A DNA stretch of 64,000 nt from an uncultured bacterium (GTDB taxonomy: Bacteria; Actinomycetota; Coriobacteriia; Coriobacteriales; Coriobacteriaceae): positions 1 through 64,000 of the forward strand of contig CAJMMA010000001.1 in NCBI GenBank assembly GCA_905214435.1, written 5' to 3'. A program made the position numbers and the translations under genes. The notes below the pieces were generated by a model. That model worked only from the letters and a program-made list of their open reading frames with translations. It searched no databases and was not told the DNA's origin. Within the stretch, counting starts at the first letter, position 1; each line of letters opens with the position of its first letter. Positions 23,984-32,809 of this stretch are shown here, in pieces.

Positions 23984-24115
23984 CTACTCGGCAAACGCGT
24001 TACCGACGCTGTTGCCACCCACATACGCCTCGACCAGGGTAAGGTCGGGATTGAACACGACAAACTCGGCGTCGCGCCCCAGCATAATGCTACCGCACTT
24101 GTCGTCGGCATGAGC
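23984..24115 (-). pseudogene. nagA remnant (C-terminal 43 codons)
   Basis: Read on the minus strand this stretch encodes CGSIMLGRDAEFVVF, then LTLVEAYVGG and SVGNAFAE before a TAG stop. It aligns without gaps to the last 43 residues of the complete NagA at 26842-28011 (CGSIMPGRDADFVVF, LTLVETYVGG, SVGNAFTE). Upstream of residue A-H-A-D-D the similarity stops, 34 bp before the lacC2 stop codon. It is a truncated duplicate, too short to function. Confidence 0.85.
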
Positions 24116-24148
24116 TAGCAAGCAATGCCGGGGCCGACGCCCAGGCTT

Positions 24149-25084
24149 TTACAGCTCGGTCACGACAACGCCGTTGTAGACCTCGTCCCAACGGTCCATG
24201 ACCAGATGGCCGGTCATGGGATCCATGGCATTGAGCTTGCCGCAGGTGTTGGCGGTACGCAGCACCGTCTCGTCGTCCGCGCCAGCAGCAATGGCATGCG
24301 CGAAGCCAGCGATAGTGGAGTCACCAGAGCCCGTAGCGTTAACGGCAGGGATATCGGGCGTCTTTGCGCGGAACGCACGGCCATTGTGGAAGCCAACGGA
24401 GCCGGCAGCGCCCATGGACACGACGACCCAGGGGATATCGGAGAAGCGGGCATCAGAGGCGAGCGCGGCGCGGAGCTCGTCCACATCGTCGGTGGTAAAG
24501 CTCGTACCCAAAAGGCCGTTGATCTCGGTCAGGTTAGGCTTGACCAGCTCGGGCTTAATTTCGGACTTAAGGGCGGCCTCGAGCGAAGCGCCCGAGGTAT
24601 CGAGCAACGCCTTGGCACCGGCGTTCTCGGCAATGCCCGTGATCTTGGCATAGTAGTCTGCCTCGACACCGCGGGGCAGCGAACCCGAGATGGTGACGAC
24701 GTCGGCCTTGCTCGCAAGCTCGGTAAACTTGGCGGTAAAGGCATCGAGCTCCTCGGGGGCAATTGTCGGGCCGCTCTCGAGCAGCTCGGTCTGGTTGCCG
24801 GCATGAAGGATATTGAGGCAGATGCGGGTCTCGCCCTTGATGGGCACAAAGTCGTTGTTAATACCGTTGGCGTCCATGAGCTCAGCCATGTAAGCGCCCA
24901 TGTGGCCGCCGAGCAGACCGGTTGCCACGACGTCGTCGCCCAGCTGACCCAGCACACGGGCCACGTTGAGGCCCTTGCCGCCGGCGGTCTTTTCGGGCGT
25001 CACACGGTTGACGTCGTCGATAACGAGCTCATCGAGCTGATAGCGCGTATCGACAGACGGGTTCATCGTAACGGTGAGGATCAT
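24149..25084 (-). CDS. lacC: Tagatose-6-phosphate kinase, copy 2 (amino-sugar branch)
   Basis: Predicted 311-residue PfkB-family kinase, equal in length to lacC1 and very similar throughout. Motifs: MILTVTMNPSVDTRY, GGKGLNVARVL and NATGSGDSTIAGF. It is placed beside genes that turn an acetylated amino sugar into tagatose-6-phosphate (nagA, agaS), so I infer it serves that branch, while lacC1 serves lactose. Start ATG at 25084 aligns with lacC1. Its 3' flank holds the nagA remnant instead of the structured element found behind lacC1. Confidence 0.83.
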   Translation of the reverse strand: MILTVTMNPSVDTRYQLDELVIDDVNRVTPEKTAGGKGLNVARVLGQLGDDVVATGLLGGHMGAYMAELMDANGINNDFVPIKGETRICLNILHAGNQTELLESGPTIAPEELDAFTAKFTELASKADVVTISGSLPRGVEADYYAKITGIAENAGAKALLDTSGASLEAALKSEIKPELVKPNLTEINGLLGTSFTTDDVDELRAALASDARFSDIPWVVVSMGAAGSVGFHNGRAFRAKTPDIPAVNATGSGDSTIAGFAHAIAAGADDETVLRTANTCGKLNAMDPMTGHLVMDRWDEVYNGVVVTEL

Positions 25085-25143
25085 TTTTAGCTCCTTATCT
25101 CGCAGGCTCCTAGTGCCTCGCGATACGAGTCGACAAAACGGAA

Positions 25144-26025
25144 TTACAGAATTTCAATCGTGAACGAGCGAACGACGGTCTCCTTAGGCTTGGCGATAAG
25201 GCAGCCGCGCTTGTGCTCAAGCACGTCATCCTCATCGGAACAGGTCGAGAGGCCACCCCAGGGCTCAACTGCCACAAAATCGCCCTCGGGCTTACTCCAC
25301 ACAATGAGATACGGGAAACCCTCAAAGCTCAGGCAGACGCCCTTGTCCTCGCCCTTTTTGGAAAGCGTGACCTGACGGCTCTCGAGCACGTCAAAGATGG
25401 TCTCCGCAAAATCGAAGAGCTCGTGCGATAGGGGCAGCGTCTTTCCCACCATGGGGTTCTTTGAACGGTTAGCTACATCAATCAATCCGGTCGAGGGTAC
25501 GGCGGTGCAAAGCTCCGCAGCCTCATCTTTCTCAAAGCGCAGCTCGTAGTCCGTATAGGCCTCGCCGTCGTCGAGCGGGCACCTAAAGCCGGGGTGTCCA
25601 CCGATAAAGAACGGCATGTCCTCGGTGCCCTCGTTGGTCACCTCATAGGAAACGCGCACGGCAGCGCGCTCGAGCGTATAGCGGGCGACGAGCTTAAACG
25701 GGTAGGGATAATCGCTCAGCAGCGCGGCGTTATCCTCCGAAGCCAGGCACATCGCCAGCTCGTTCTCGCTCTGGCTCAGCAGCTTCCACTCCTGTTTGCG
25801 CGCAAACCCGTGGCGAGCGAGCTTTACATGATGCCCGGCAAACGTCATGGCGCTACCATCGCGCAGGCCTCCGCAAATCGGAAAGCAGACCGGCGCCTGG
25901 CCGGACCACACTGCAGGATCACCCTGCCACAAGTACTCTCGACCTCCGGCCTCAATCGAGGTAAACGAGCCGCCAGCCGTGGAAACCTTAATAGAAATCG
26001 AATCGTTGGAAAGAGCGTATTCCAT
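25144..26025 (-). CDS. lacX: LacX-like aldose 1-epimerase family protein, copy 2
   Basis: Predicted 293-residue mutarotase-fold protein, the same length as the copy at 6937-7818. Shared blocks include REYLWQGDPAVWSGQAPVCF, LARHGFARKQEWK and GGHPGFRCPLDDGE. Together with lacC2 it forms a duplicated two-gene cassette in the same order. Start ATG at 26025 matches the paralogue; the longer frame to 26160 is not supported. The substrate is not known. Confidence 0.8.
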   Translation of the reverse strand: MEYALSNDSISIKVSTAGGSFTSIEAGGREYLWQGDPAVWSGQAPVCFPICGGLRDGSAMTFAGHHVKLARHGFARKQEWKLLSQSENELAMCLASEDNAALLSDYPYPFKLVARYTLERAAVRVSYEVTNEGTEDMPFFIGGHPGFRCPLDDGEAYTDYELRFEKDEAAELCTAVPSTGLIDVANRSKNPMVGKTLPLSHELFDFAETIFDVLESRQVTLSKKGEDKGVCLSFEGFPYLIVWSKPEGDFVAVEPWGGLSTCSDEDDVLEHKRGCLIAKPKETVVRSFTIEIL

Positions 26026-26181
26026 TACCCATCCTTTCGGACAACTGCATTTTGCTCGCAATAACCCGTCTCGGCCCTGACCAAAGGACAAACCCGCACG
26101 TTCATCGATGCGTCCGGTATCCCAGCCATGCAACGGGGTACCATACAGACATTGATGCAATTACAGCTGAAAGGCCTTCTT

Positions 26182-26766
26182 ATGCGAACCATCATCCTCT
26201 ACGCCTCGCGCCATCACGGCAATACGAAAAAGCTCGTGGACGCCATCGTCGAGGCACACCCCGAGATCGATACCCTCGACGTCGAGGCGCTCGGCAAAAA
26301 CGAGTATCCCAACCTGCACGAATATCATCTGATCGGTGTCGCCACGGGCATCTATTACTCCGAGATCGACAAGGACATGGCACGCGTGCTCACAAACGTG
26401 CTGCAGCCGCAGGACAAGGTGTTTGGCCTTATGACCTACGGTGGCAAAAACAAGTGGTACGGCAAGGATATCGATGGCATCTGCCGCATGAGGCAGGCCA
26501 TCTTTATGGGTGTCTACGGCTGCCCCGGCTTTGATACGTGGGGACCGTTCAAGCTCGCCGGCGGTGTCCAAAAGGGACACCCGACCGCTGAGGAAATTAA
26601 GGGCGCCGTCGACTTCTTCGACAAGATCGAAGACGAGTATGGCGACATCATCGTCGAGGAGTACGCCAAGCGCGAGAAGCGCCTAGCCTACGAGAAGGAG
26701 CATCCTGCGGGAGGTCTTGTGGCCGGCGTTAAGCGCACGGCAAAGAAGATTGCTAACAAGCTGTAA
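26182..26766 (+). CDS. Flavodoxin-like protein
   Basis: Predicted 194-residue protein whose first 25 residues, MRTIILYASRHHGNTKKLVDAI, form a flavodoxin FMN-phosphate loop. A segment TYGGKNKWYGKDIDGICRMRQ and CPGFDTWGPFKLAGG follow, and the C-terminus is Lys-rich and helical. It probably carries electrons for an anaerobic enzyme; the partner is not evident. Start ATG at 26182 has AAAGG upstream. It diverges from lacX2 and converges on nagA. Confidence 0.8.
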   Translation: MRTIILYASRHHGNTKKLVDAIVEAHPEIDTLDVEALGKNEYPNLHEYHLIGVATGIYYSEIDKDMARVLTNVLQPQDKVFGLMTYGGKNKWYGKDIDGICRMRQAIFMGVYGCPGFDTWGPFKLAGGVQKGHPTAEEIKGAVDFFDKIEDEYGDIIVEEYAKREKRLAYEKEHPAGGLVAGVKRTAKKIANKL

Positions 26767-26797
26767 CTGTGAAGGTGCTTTTGAGCGTTTAACCCAT

Positions 26798-26836
26798 ACG
26801 GCGGGTCCGAGCAGATTCGGGCCCGCCGTCTTTTTC
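26798..26836. terminator. Bidirectional terminator between flavodoxin-like gene and nagA
   Basis: ACGGCGGGTCCGA (26798-26810) pairs with TCGGGCCCGCCGT (26817-26829), with one G-G mismatch, then CTTTTTCTTTC. Confidence 0.8.
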
Positions 26837-26841
26837 TTTCG

Positions 26842-28011
26842 TTACTCGGTAAAGGCGTTGCCGACGCTCTGGCCGCCAACATACGTCTCGACGAGGGTGA
26901 GCTCATGGTCGAACACGACAAAGTCGGCGTCGCGACCCGGCATGATGCTGCCGCACTTATCCTCGATGTGCGCGGAGCGTGCCGGCACCTCGGTTGCCAT
27001 GCGAATGGCGATATCGGCGCTGGCGATGCCCCAGTCGACGATGTTCTTGACGCCCTGGGCAAGCGTGAGCACCGAACCGGCAATGCTCTTGCCATCGGCG
27101 AGCCAGCACAGGTTGTCCTTCATGATGACGTCCATGCCACCGCTGGTGTAGCTGCCCTCGGGCATGCCGCCGCAGCCCAGGCAGTCGGTGATGAGTACCG
27201 TGTGCTGCCAGCCCTTGGCCTGCAGCAGCGCCTTGATGGCGGCAGGGTTTACGTGCTTGCCGTCACAGATGATCTCGGCGTAGGTCTCGGACGTGGACAT
27301 AGCAGCACCCACGACACCGGGCTCACGGTGATGCAGCCCGCGCTGGCCGTTATAGGTATGCGTAAAGCAGCTGGCACCGGCGTTGATGGCGGCGATGCAC
27401 TCGTCATACGTGGCATCAGAGTGACCGATGCTGGTCACGACACCCTTCGCATTGAGGGCAGCAGCATAAGCAGCGGCGCCATCGCGCTCGGCAGCCATGG
27501 CGCTCTTAACGATACGTCCGCCGGCAGCCTCCTGCCACTCGTCAAAGACCTCCTCGGAGGGGTCAATCAGGTAAGCGGGGTTCTGTGCGCCCACATGCTT
27601 CATGGTAAAGAAGGGGCCCTCCAGGTAGATGCCCTGAATGCGAGCACCGCAGAAGTCAGGGCCGCGGCCCTCGTCAGCCTGAGCGATGGCGGCGCAGGCA
27701 TCCTTGATCTGCTCGACGCCATCGGTGAACGTCGTGGGCAACCAGCTGGTGGTACCGCGACGGGCGAGCTCGGTCGAGCTAATATCGATACCCTCGGGGT
27801 CGTTATCGGTAGTTGAGTGGTTGTAGAAGCCGTGGATGTGGGTGTCGACCATACCCGGTGCGATCCACGATCCCGTGTAGTCCTTGATCTCGCAAGAGGG
27901 CTCGTCGGCCTGCCAGGCGCCAAAGACGCCATCCTCGACCATAAGATAGCCGCCCAGTTGCGGGCCTGCCGGCAAGAAGAACTTGTCAGCCTTAATTGCG
28001 TACGTGCTCAT
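26842..28011 (-). CDS. nagA: N-acetylhexosamine-6-phosphate deacetylase
   Basis: Predicted 389-residue amidohydrolase that removes acetate from N-acetylglucosamine- or N-acetylgalactosamine-6-phosphate. Catalytic and metal sites are in place: DTHIHGFY, the glutamate in YLEGPFF, the histidine in SIGHSDATYDE, THTYNGQRGLHHREPG and the general-base aspartate in LITDCLGCGG. Start ATG at 28011 has GGAG at 28017-28020. Beside agaS and a second tagatose-6-phosphate kinase a galactosamine role (AgaA-like) is attractive, but GlcNAc-6-phosphate is equally compatible with the sequence. Confidence 0.93.
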   Translation of the reverse strand: MSTYAIKADKFFLPAGPQLGGYLMVEDGVFGAWQADEPSCEIKDYTGSWIAPGMVDTHIHGFYNHSTTDNDPEGIDISSTELARRGTTSWLPTTFTDGVEQIKDACAAIAQADEGRGPDFCGARIQGIYLEGPFFTMKHVGAQNPAYLIDPSEEVFDEWQEAAGGRIVKSAMAAERDGAAAYAAALNAKGVVTSIGHSDATYDECIAAINAGASCFTHTYNGQRGLHHREPGVVGAAMSTSETYAEIICDGKHVNPAAIKALLQAKGWQHTVLITDCLGCGGMPEGSYTSGGMDVIMKDNLCWLADGKSIAGSVLTLAQGVKNIVDWGIASADIAIRMATEVPARSAHIEDKCGSIMPGRDADFVVFDHELTLVETYVGGQSVGNAFTE

Positions 28012-28077
28012 ATGCACTCCTTGCTTCTAAAGCAGTTGACTGTGGTGATGCTTATACCCAGCCCACGTAATAACAAA

Positions 28078-28112
28078 AAGCGCCCGCCCGCCGTTATGAG
28101 CGGACGGGCGCC
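28078..28112 (-). terminator. agaS terminator
   Basis: GCGCCCG (28080-28086) pairs with CGGGCGC (28104-28110); on the minus strand TTTTTGTTATT follows. nagA therefore probably has its own promoter. Confidence 0.75.
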
Positions 28113-28129
28113 CTTACAGGGGGACGCGA

Positions 28130-29296
28130 TTAAGCGGTGAAGGGGTGAATCGTCACGCCCTTAACCACGCGGTTGACCGTACCGGTGGGGCTCGGCGTGT
28201 CGGGCGTGTTGCCCACGCGCACGGAGTTGAGCAGGCTGATAGCCTGAGCAAACATCACGAACGGCAGAGCAAGGTAGCCCTCGGGAAGCGCCTCGTAGCC
28301 CTTAAAGGTGAAGGACTCGCCCTCGTAGACGGTAGCGCCATCCTGCTGAACGGCAACGGTGTGCTGAGCGATCTTGTCGCCACCGATCTCGTTGAGGATG
28401 TCGATGTCGTACTGACGGGTGTAGGCGTCGTTGTTGACGAACACGAACACGAGGGTCTTGTCGTCGACGAAGGACTTGGGTCCGTGACGATAGCCCATGG
28501 AGGTGTCGTAGGAAGTAGCGACCAGACCGTGAGCAAGCTCGAGGATCTTGAGCTGGCTCTCCTGGGCAAGGCCACCGAAGGAGCCGGAACCCAAGTACGT
28601 CACGCGGTTGAAGTCGCCAGCGAGGTAGTCGGCAACCTCGGACTCGCGAGCGATGACCTCCTCGCCCATCTTGGCGATGGTCTCGACCCACTCGGCCTTC
28701 TGCTCGTCGGAAGCCTCGTCAAAGATGAGGGTAGAGAGCAGGGTCATGCAGGTGTAGGAGCCGGTCATGGCGAAGCCCTTGTCGTTGGCGCGCGGAATGA
28801 GCAGCGTCAGCGCATTGGGATCATCGGCAGACTCGACGGCGAGCTTGCCCTCGGGCGCGCAGGTGATGTTGAGGAACTTGACGTTGTGGACGAGCTCCTT
28901 GGCAACGGCAACGGCGGCAAGGCTCTCGGGGCTGTTGCCAGAGCGGGCAAAGGAAACCACGAGCGTGGGATCCTCAGCGCGCAGGAAGTCGCGCGGGGCG
29001 CTCACGATGTCGGTCGTGGCGATGGGCTTAAAGTCGTAGAGATCAGTGTTGCCGGCGTGACGCAGATACGGGGCGCAGGTATCGCCAACATAGTCGGACG
29101 TACCGGCACCGGTGAAGACAACGGACAGACGGCCCTCGCCCATAGCGCGAGCCTCGGCCAGGAAGGCCTCGATGGCCTCCTTGTTCTCGCGATAGATGTT
29201 GAGCGTATCACGCCAAAGCTCGGGCTGCTGAGCAATCTCAGCCGTGGTGATCTGGGCGCCGAGCTCGGTGAGCTCCTCGACACTCTTCTCGAACAT
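28130..29296 (-). CDS. agaS: Galactosamine-6-phosphate deaminase/isomerase (AgaS-type SIS protein)
   Basis: Predicted 388-residue protein with two SIS sugar-isomerase domains. AgaS converts galactosamine-6-phosphate to tagatose-6-phosphate and ammonia. Seen: FTGAGTSDYVGDTCAPYL and VVSFARSGNSPESLAAV in SIS 1, YLGSGSFGGLAQESQLKILE in SIS 2, and the AgaS-typical C-terminus NTPDTPSPTGTVNRVV. Length matches the enteric AgaS. A dre-like operator sits about 60 bp upstream, before the GntR gene. Its product is the substrate of LacC2. Confidence 0.9.
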   Translation of the reverse strand: MFEKSVEELTELGAQITTAEIAQQPELWRDTLNIYRENKEAIEAFLAEARAMGEGRLSVVFTGAGTSDYVGDTCAPYLRHAGNTDLYDFKPIATTDIVSAPRDFLRAEDPTLVVSFARSGNSPESLAAVAVAKELVHNVKFLNITCAPEGKLAVESADDPNALTLLIPRANDKGFAMTGSYTCMTLLSTLIFDEASDEQKAEWVETIAKMGEEVIARESEVADYLAGDFNRVTYLGSGSFGGLAQESQLKILELAHGLVATSYDTSMGYRHGPKSFVDDKTLVFVFVNNDAYTRQYDIDILNEIGGDKIAQHTVAVQQDGATVYEGESFTFKGYEALPEGYLALPFVMFAQAISLLNSVRVGNTPDTPSPTGTVNRVVKGVTIHPFTA

Positions 29297-29357
29297 TTCT
29301 AATACCTCTCTCTAGAAGTAATCCTCTGACGTGCAATTATACACTTCGGTTGGTTAT

Positions 29358-29371
29358 CTGGTAGTAACCAG
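29358..29371. promoter_or_regulatory. GntR operator before agaS (dre-like)
   Basis: CTGGT-AGTA-ACCAG, two perfect 5-bp half-sites four bases apart, the same architecture as known NagR/DasR sites (CTGGT-CTAG-ACCAG). A near copy is at 33651-33663 before the PTS operon. Confidence 0.65.
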
Positions 29372-29410
29372 TTAAATACAAAGAATCATCATATGGAAAC
29401 GATGCCAACA

Positions 29411-30142
29411 CTAGTCGCTACGCTGGTGGTAAACCTTGTATTTAAACTGATCGGCACGAGCAACCGAGAGCGTATACTCCACAACCTCGTTTGACTCGTT
29501 ATACGTAGTCCTAACCAAATCGAGCACAGGCGAGCCCTCGACAATTTCCAAAAGGTGGGCATCGGTGGGACGGGCTATGCTCGCATAGAACTCCTCTTCG
29601 GCCACACGTATTTTTTGCTGAAAGTCTTGCTCAATCACATCGTAAAGCGGCTTACGCTCCAGCAGCGGTCGCTTTAGGGACAGAAATTGACGAACCGGTA
29701 GATAGCTGCGTTCGACCATCATGGGCATGTTGTCGGCAGAACGAAGGCGCTTGAGCTTAAAAATGCGATCACCGATACGCAATCCCATATGCTCGGCCAG
29801 ATTCTTATCGGCCTCCATCTCGCAAAACTCGAGAATCGTGGTCTCGGGGTCACGACCCATCGCGCGCATCTGCTCGGTAAAGCTGTAGGACTGCATAAGA
29901 TTGGTTGCCTTTGCCGAACGGTCGGTCACAAAGGTACCGCGACCGTGCTGCCGAACCACCAGTCCTAAACGCTCCAGTTCCTGCAGAGCCAGGCGTACCG
30001 TAGTGCGCGAGAGACCATAGCGCTCCGAAAGTTCGCGCTCGGAAGGAATCATGTCACCGGCGCGATATTCATGGTCAATCTTTTCGGTCAGAATATCGAC
30101 CAGCTGATCGTACAGCGGTTGCTTACGCGCTCCGATCGCCAT
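29411..30142 (-). CDS. GntR-family (HutC/UTRA) repressor of the amino-sugar genes
   Basis: Predicted 243-residue regulator: an N-terminal winged helix (GDMIPSERELSERYGLSRTTVRLAL) and a C-terminal UTRA ligand domain ending in VEYTLSVARADQF. The architecture is that of NagR/DasR/AgaR-like repressors, which release DNA on binding phosphorylated amino sugars. It stands between agaS and the PTS operon, both of which carry CTGGT-N4-ACCA sites, so they are its likely targets. Which sugar phosphate it senses is not visible. Confidence 0.88.
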   Translation of the reverse strand: MAIGARKQPLYDQLVDILTEKIDHEYRAGDMIPSERELSERYGLSRTTVRLALQELERLGLVVRQHGRGTFVTDRSAKATNLMQSYSFTEQMRAMGRDPETTILEFCEMEADKNLAEHMGLRIGDRIFKLKRLRSADNMPMMVERSYLPVRQFLSLKRPLLERKPLYDVIEQDFQQKIRVAEEEFYASIARPTDAHLLEIVEGSPVLDLVRTTYNESNEVVEYTLSVARADQFKYKVYHQRSD

Positions 30143-30225
30143 CCTATCCTCCCTTTTGCTCGAATTCGGCTAACTACCTAGGGTGTTAAGCATTATCTGT
30201 CTGCCACACCCGAATCATCAAGAAA

Positions 30226-30262
30226 ACAAAAGCCGCGCGCTCTTTCGAGCACGCGGCTTTTA
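30226..30262 (-). terminator. PTS operon terminator
   Basis: AAAAGCCGCG... pairs with CGCGGCTTTT (right arm 30252-30261) around CGCTCTTTCGAGCA. A second hairpin, GGGGTGTG/CACACCCC (30286-30313), lies closer to the EIID stop. Confidence 0.75.
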
Positions 30263-30327
30263 ACATACACATGGCTTAAGGGGTCGGGGTGTGAGCCGCG
30301 TAGGGACACACCCCTCAAGCTAGAGCC

Positions 30328-31410
30328 TTACCAGATGCTCGGCCAGAGACCAAGCGGGCCAGCGCCCAGGATGCCAAGGACGAAGAGCAGGAGAATGCCC
30401 TTGGTCGGGGTCCAGCTGTGCTTAGCGAACATGTAGTAAAGCAGCAGCGTAAGCATAAGCGGGACGAGCTTGGGGACGATGGTGTTGAGGGTGTCGGCAA
30501 CAGAGAAGTTGACCGGATCCTCGGTGACGGTACCGTAGGTAACGGACTCCATGCCGTTGCCCAGATCGGTGACGCCGCACTCGACAGCGTTGCCGTCGGC
30601 ATCGGAAGCGGTGAGGGCGTTGCCGTCCTTATCGGTCATGGCGATGGTACCGGCCTCAGCGGTCTCGGTATCGATGCCCTCCATACCGGTGAAGTTCTCG
30701 GCCTCCTTCTCGGAGACGATCACGGTAGTAGCGGAGAGGCCACGGGTGGTGCCATTGGGGATCTGGAGGTTGATCTGGGTGCCACCCATGGTGACGACCA
30801 GGCAACCGACGACGAAGACGCCCATGATGGAAGCGGCACGCGTGAAGGCCTGCATGTTGGCGGTCAGAGCGTCAATAGCGCTGGTGCCAAGCTTGTAGGA
30901 CCAGTTCATGAGCCAGAAGCGCAGAGCGAACTGGACGACGTTGAAGATCACCAGGAAGATGATCGGCGCAGCGGCGTTGCCGTTGATGGCCATGTTGGAG
31001 GTGATGCCGGCCGTGATAGGCACGAGCGTCAGCCAGAACAGGGCGTCACCGATACCACCGAGCGGGCCCATTGCGGCGACGCGGACGGCGCGGATCGTGG
31101 GGATGTCAACCTTGTTCTGCTCGAGCGAAAGCACGATGCCCATAACAAAGGTGACAAGGAACGGGTGAGTGTTGAAGAACTCCAGGTTGTGGCTCATGGA
31201 AGCCGCGAGGTCGTTCTTGTTGGTGTGGATCTTCTCCAGACCGGGGATGATGGAGTAGAGCCAACCGGCGGCCTGCATACGCTCGTAGTTGAACGAGGCC
31301 TGCAGGAAGCAGGAGCGCCAGGCCATCTTGTTGAGGGTCTTCTGGTCGAGCTGCGGAGCAGGAGTGAGATCCTCGTAGTGCTCCGGGATCACATACTCAT
31401 TAGATGCCAT
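30328..31410 (-). CDS. Mannose-family PTS EIID with an insertion
   Basis: Predicted 360-residue integral membrane subunit of a mannose/N-acetylgalactosamine-type permease. The N-terminal KTLNKMAWRSCFLQASFNYERMQ and AAMGPLGGIGDALFWLTLVP are EIID hallmarks. Typical EIID proteins have 270-305 residues; here about 80 extra polar residues (roughly 225-305, Thr/Glu/Asp-rich, with one cysteine) lie between the last hydrophobic segments. It overlaps the EIIC gene by 11 bases. By position it corresponds to AgaE; specificity is inferred from the neighbours. Confidence 0.9.
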   Translation of the reverse strand: MASNEYVIPEHYEDLTPAPQLDQKTLNKMAWRSCFLQASFNYERMQAAGWLYSIIPGLEKIHTNKNDLAASMSHNLEFFNTHPFLVTFVMGIVLSLEQNKVDIPTIRAVRVAAMGPLGGIGDALFWLTLVPITAGITSNMAINGNAAAPIIFLVIFNVVQFALRFWLMNWSYKLGTSAIDALTANMQAFTRAASIMGVFVVGCLVVTMGGTQINLQIPNGTTRGLSATTVIVSEKEAENFTGMEGIDTETAEAGTIAMTDKDGNALTASDADGNAVECGVTDLGNGMESVTYGTVTEDPVNFSVADTLNTIVPKLVPLMLTLLLYYMFAKHSWTPTKGILLLFVLGILGAGPLGLWPSIW

Positions 31411-32200
31411 CTTCGAAGTCACCTCCGTCAGAAACAGCTGCACCCTTCAGCTCGGTCTGCTGCTGGAAGTCCCAGAAAGCGATGCCGAAGCCGATGAGAG
31501 CGAGGATGAGCAGAGCAGGGGTTGCCAGAGAATCGTTGGCAACGGTGATGAGCGCGAGGCCAAAGCCCATGAGGAAGAAGCCCCACATATCGCGGTTCAT
31601 CATAACCTTGAGCAGGACGGCGAAGCCGACGAAGCGCATCATGCCGCCTGCAGCGGAGAGACCGGTCTGCAGCCAAGTCGGGATGGCGGAAGCGATGGTC
31701 TGACCGATGGTGGCGCCAGCGATGAAGAACAGGGTGACGACGACGGCGAAGATCAGGCCGAGCAGAGCCATGGCGAAATAGTTCAGACGCTCGATACCCT
31801 TGGTGTCAGCGTTGTGAGCCATGTTGTCCGCAGAGGACATGAGCGGCGACATAAGCGTGAAGACCAGGGTAACGCCGAGCTGACCAAGCAGAGCGAACGG
31901 AATGGCAAGGCCGACTGCCGCGTTGGGCTCGAGGCCCGTAGCGATAGCGAGAATGGCTGCCATGATGCCGCCGATGACGGCGTTAGGCGGCTGAGCGCCT
32001 CCGATCGGCATGTTGCCGATCGTCATGAGCTGATAAGTACCACCCACGAGAAGACCGGTGTTGAGGTCGCCAAGGATAAGACCGATGACGGCGCCGGTGA
32101 CGATGGGCTGATAGAGAGACTCGAGGAAGTTGAACTGGTCGATTGCCGCGACGAACGTGACGATGAAGACCAGAGCGACCTGGATGATCGAGTATTCCAT
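31400..32200 (-). CDS. Mannose-family PTS EIIC
   Basis: Predicted 266-residue sugar channel subunit. The strongly hydrophobic chain includes the family block QPIVTGAVIGLILGDLNTG and GIMAAILAIATGLEPNAAVG near the N-terminus. It forms the permease with EIID downstream. Start ATG at 32200 has GGAGG-type sequence upstream. It corresponds to AgaW/AgaC by position in an amino-sugar operon. Confidence 0.92.
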   Translation of the reverse strand: MEYSIIQVALVFIVTFVAAIDQFNFLESLYQPIVTGAVIGLILGDLNTGLLVGGTYQLMTIGNMPIGGAQPPNAVIGGIMAAILAIATGLEPNAAVGLAIPFALLGQLGVTLVFTLMSPLMSSADNMAHNADTKGIERLNYFAMALLGLIFAVVVTLFFIAGATIGQTIASAIPTWLQTGLSAAGGMMRFVGFAVLLKVMMNRDMWGFFLMGFGLALITVANDSLATPALLILALIGFGIAFWDFQQQTELKGAAVSDGGDFEDGI

Positions 32201-32290
32201 CTTGCTCCTCCTTTCAAAATGTATGTACGCACTTTGGATTTCACGTACAGAATGTCAGGGTTTCATTCCTGACAACGTGGATCATGAGGA

Positions 32291-32773
32291 TTACGAGAAG
32301 AGCTTGCTCGTGTCCTCAACAGGCGTGCTCGGAACGCGCCTGATCTCCAACTCCACCCCCAATTCCTGCAGCTCTTTAAACGCAGCGACATCCTCGTCGT
32401 TAACTGCGACGGAGGTGGCGACTTGGCGCTTTCCTTCCGACATGTGCATGTTGCCGATGTTTACCTTCTTTATAGGCACACCGCCCTTGACGAGCGTAAG
32501 CACGTCTTCCGGTGTTTCGGCCACGATGAAGATCTTCTGGCGCGGGCTCGCCTTGCCAATGACGTCGATGGTCTTCTGCAGGGAGAAGAAACGCGTAGCG
32601 ACGCCGGCGGGAGCGGCCATCTTCATGAGGTTCTGACGCATGGTGTTGGTCGACACATCGTCGTTGGCGACGAGGATGAGGTTGGAGCCCAGGGTGGAGT
32701 TCCACTGGGTCGCGACCTGACCATGAACCAGTCGGTTATCGATGCGGGTAAGAAGAATGTTGGGTTCTGCCAT
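32291..32773 (-). CDS. Mannose-family PTS EIIB
   Basis: Predicted 160-residue cytoplasmic phosphocarrier. Active-site His17 lies in IDNRLVHGQVATQW, and the conserved LTLVKGGVPIKKVNIGNMH follows the central fold. It accepts phosphate from the EIIA at 33091-33534 and hands it to incoming sugar at the EIIC-EIID complex. The orphan paralogue at 21430-21912 has tyrosine at the same position. Confidence 0.93.
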   Translation of the reverse strand: MAEPNILLTRIDNRLVHGQVATQWNSTLGSNLILVANDDVSTNTMRQNLMKMAAPAGVATRFFSLQKTIDVIGKASPRQKIFIVAETPEDVLTLVKGGVPIKKVNIGNMHMSEGKRQVATSVAVNDEDVAAFKELQELGVELEIRRVPSTPVEDTSKLFS

Positions 32774-32809
32774 GTTGATCAGCTTCCTTTCGTTGATTGC
32801 TGACGACAG

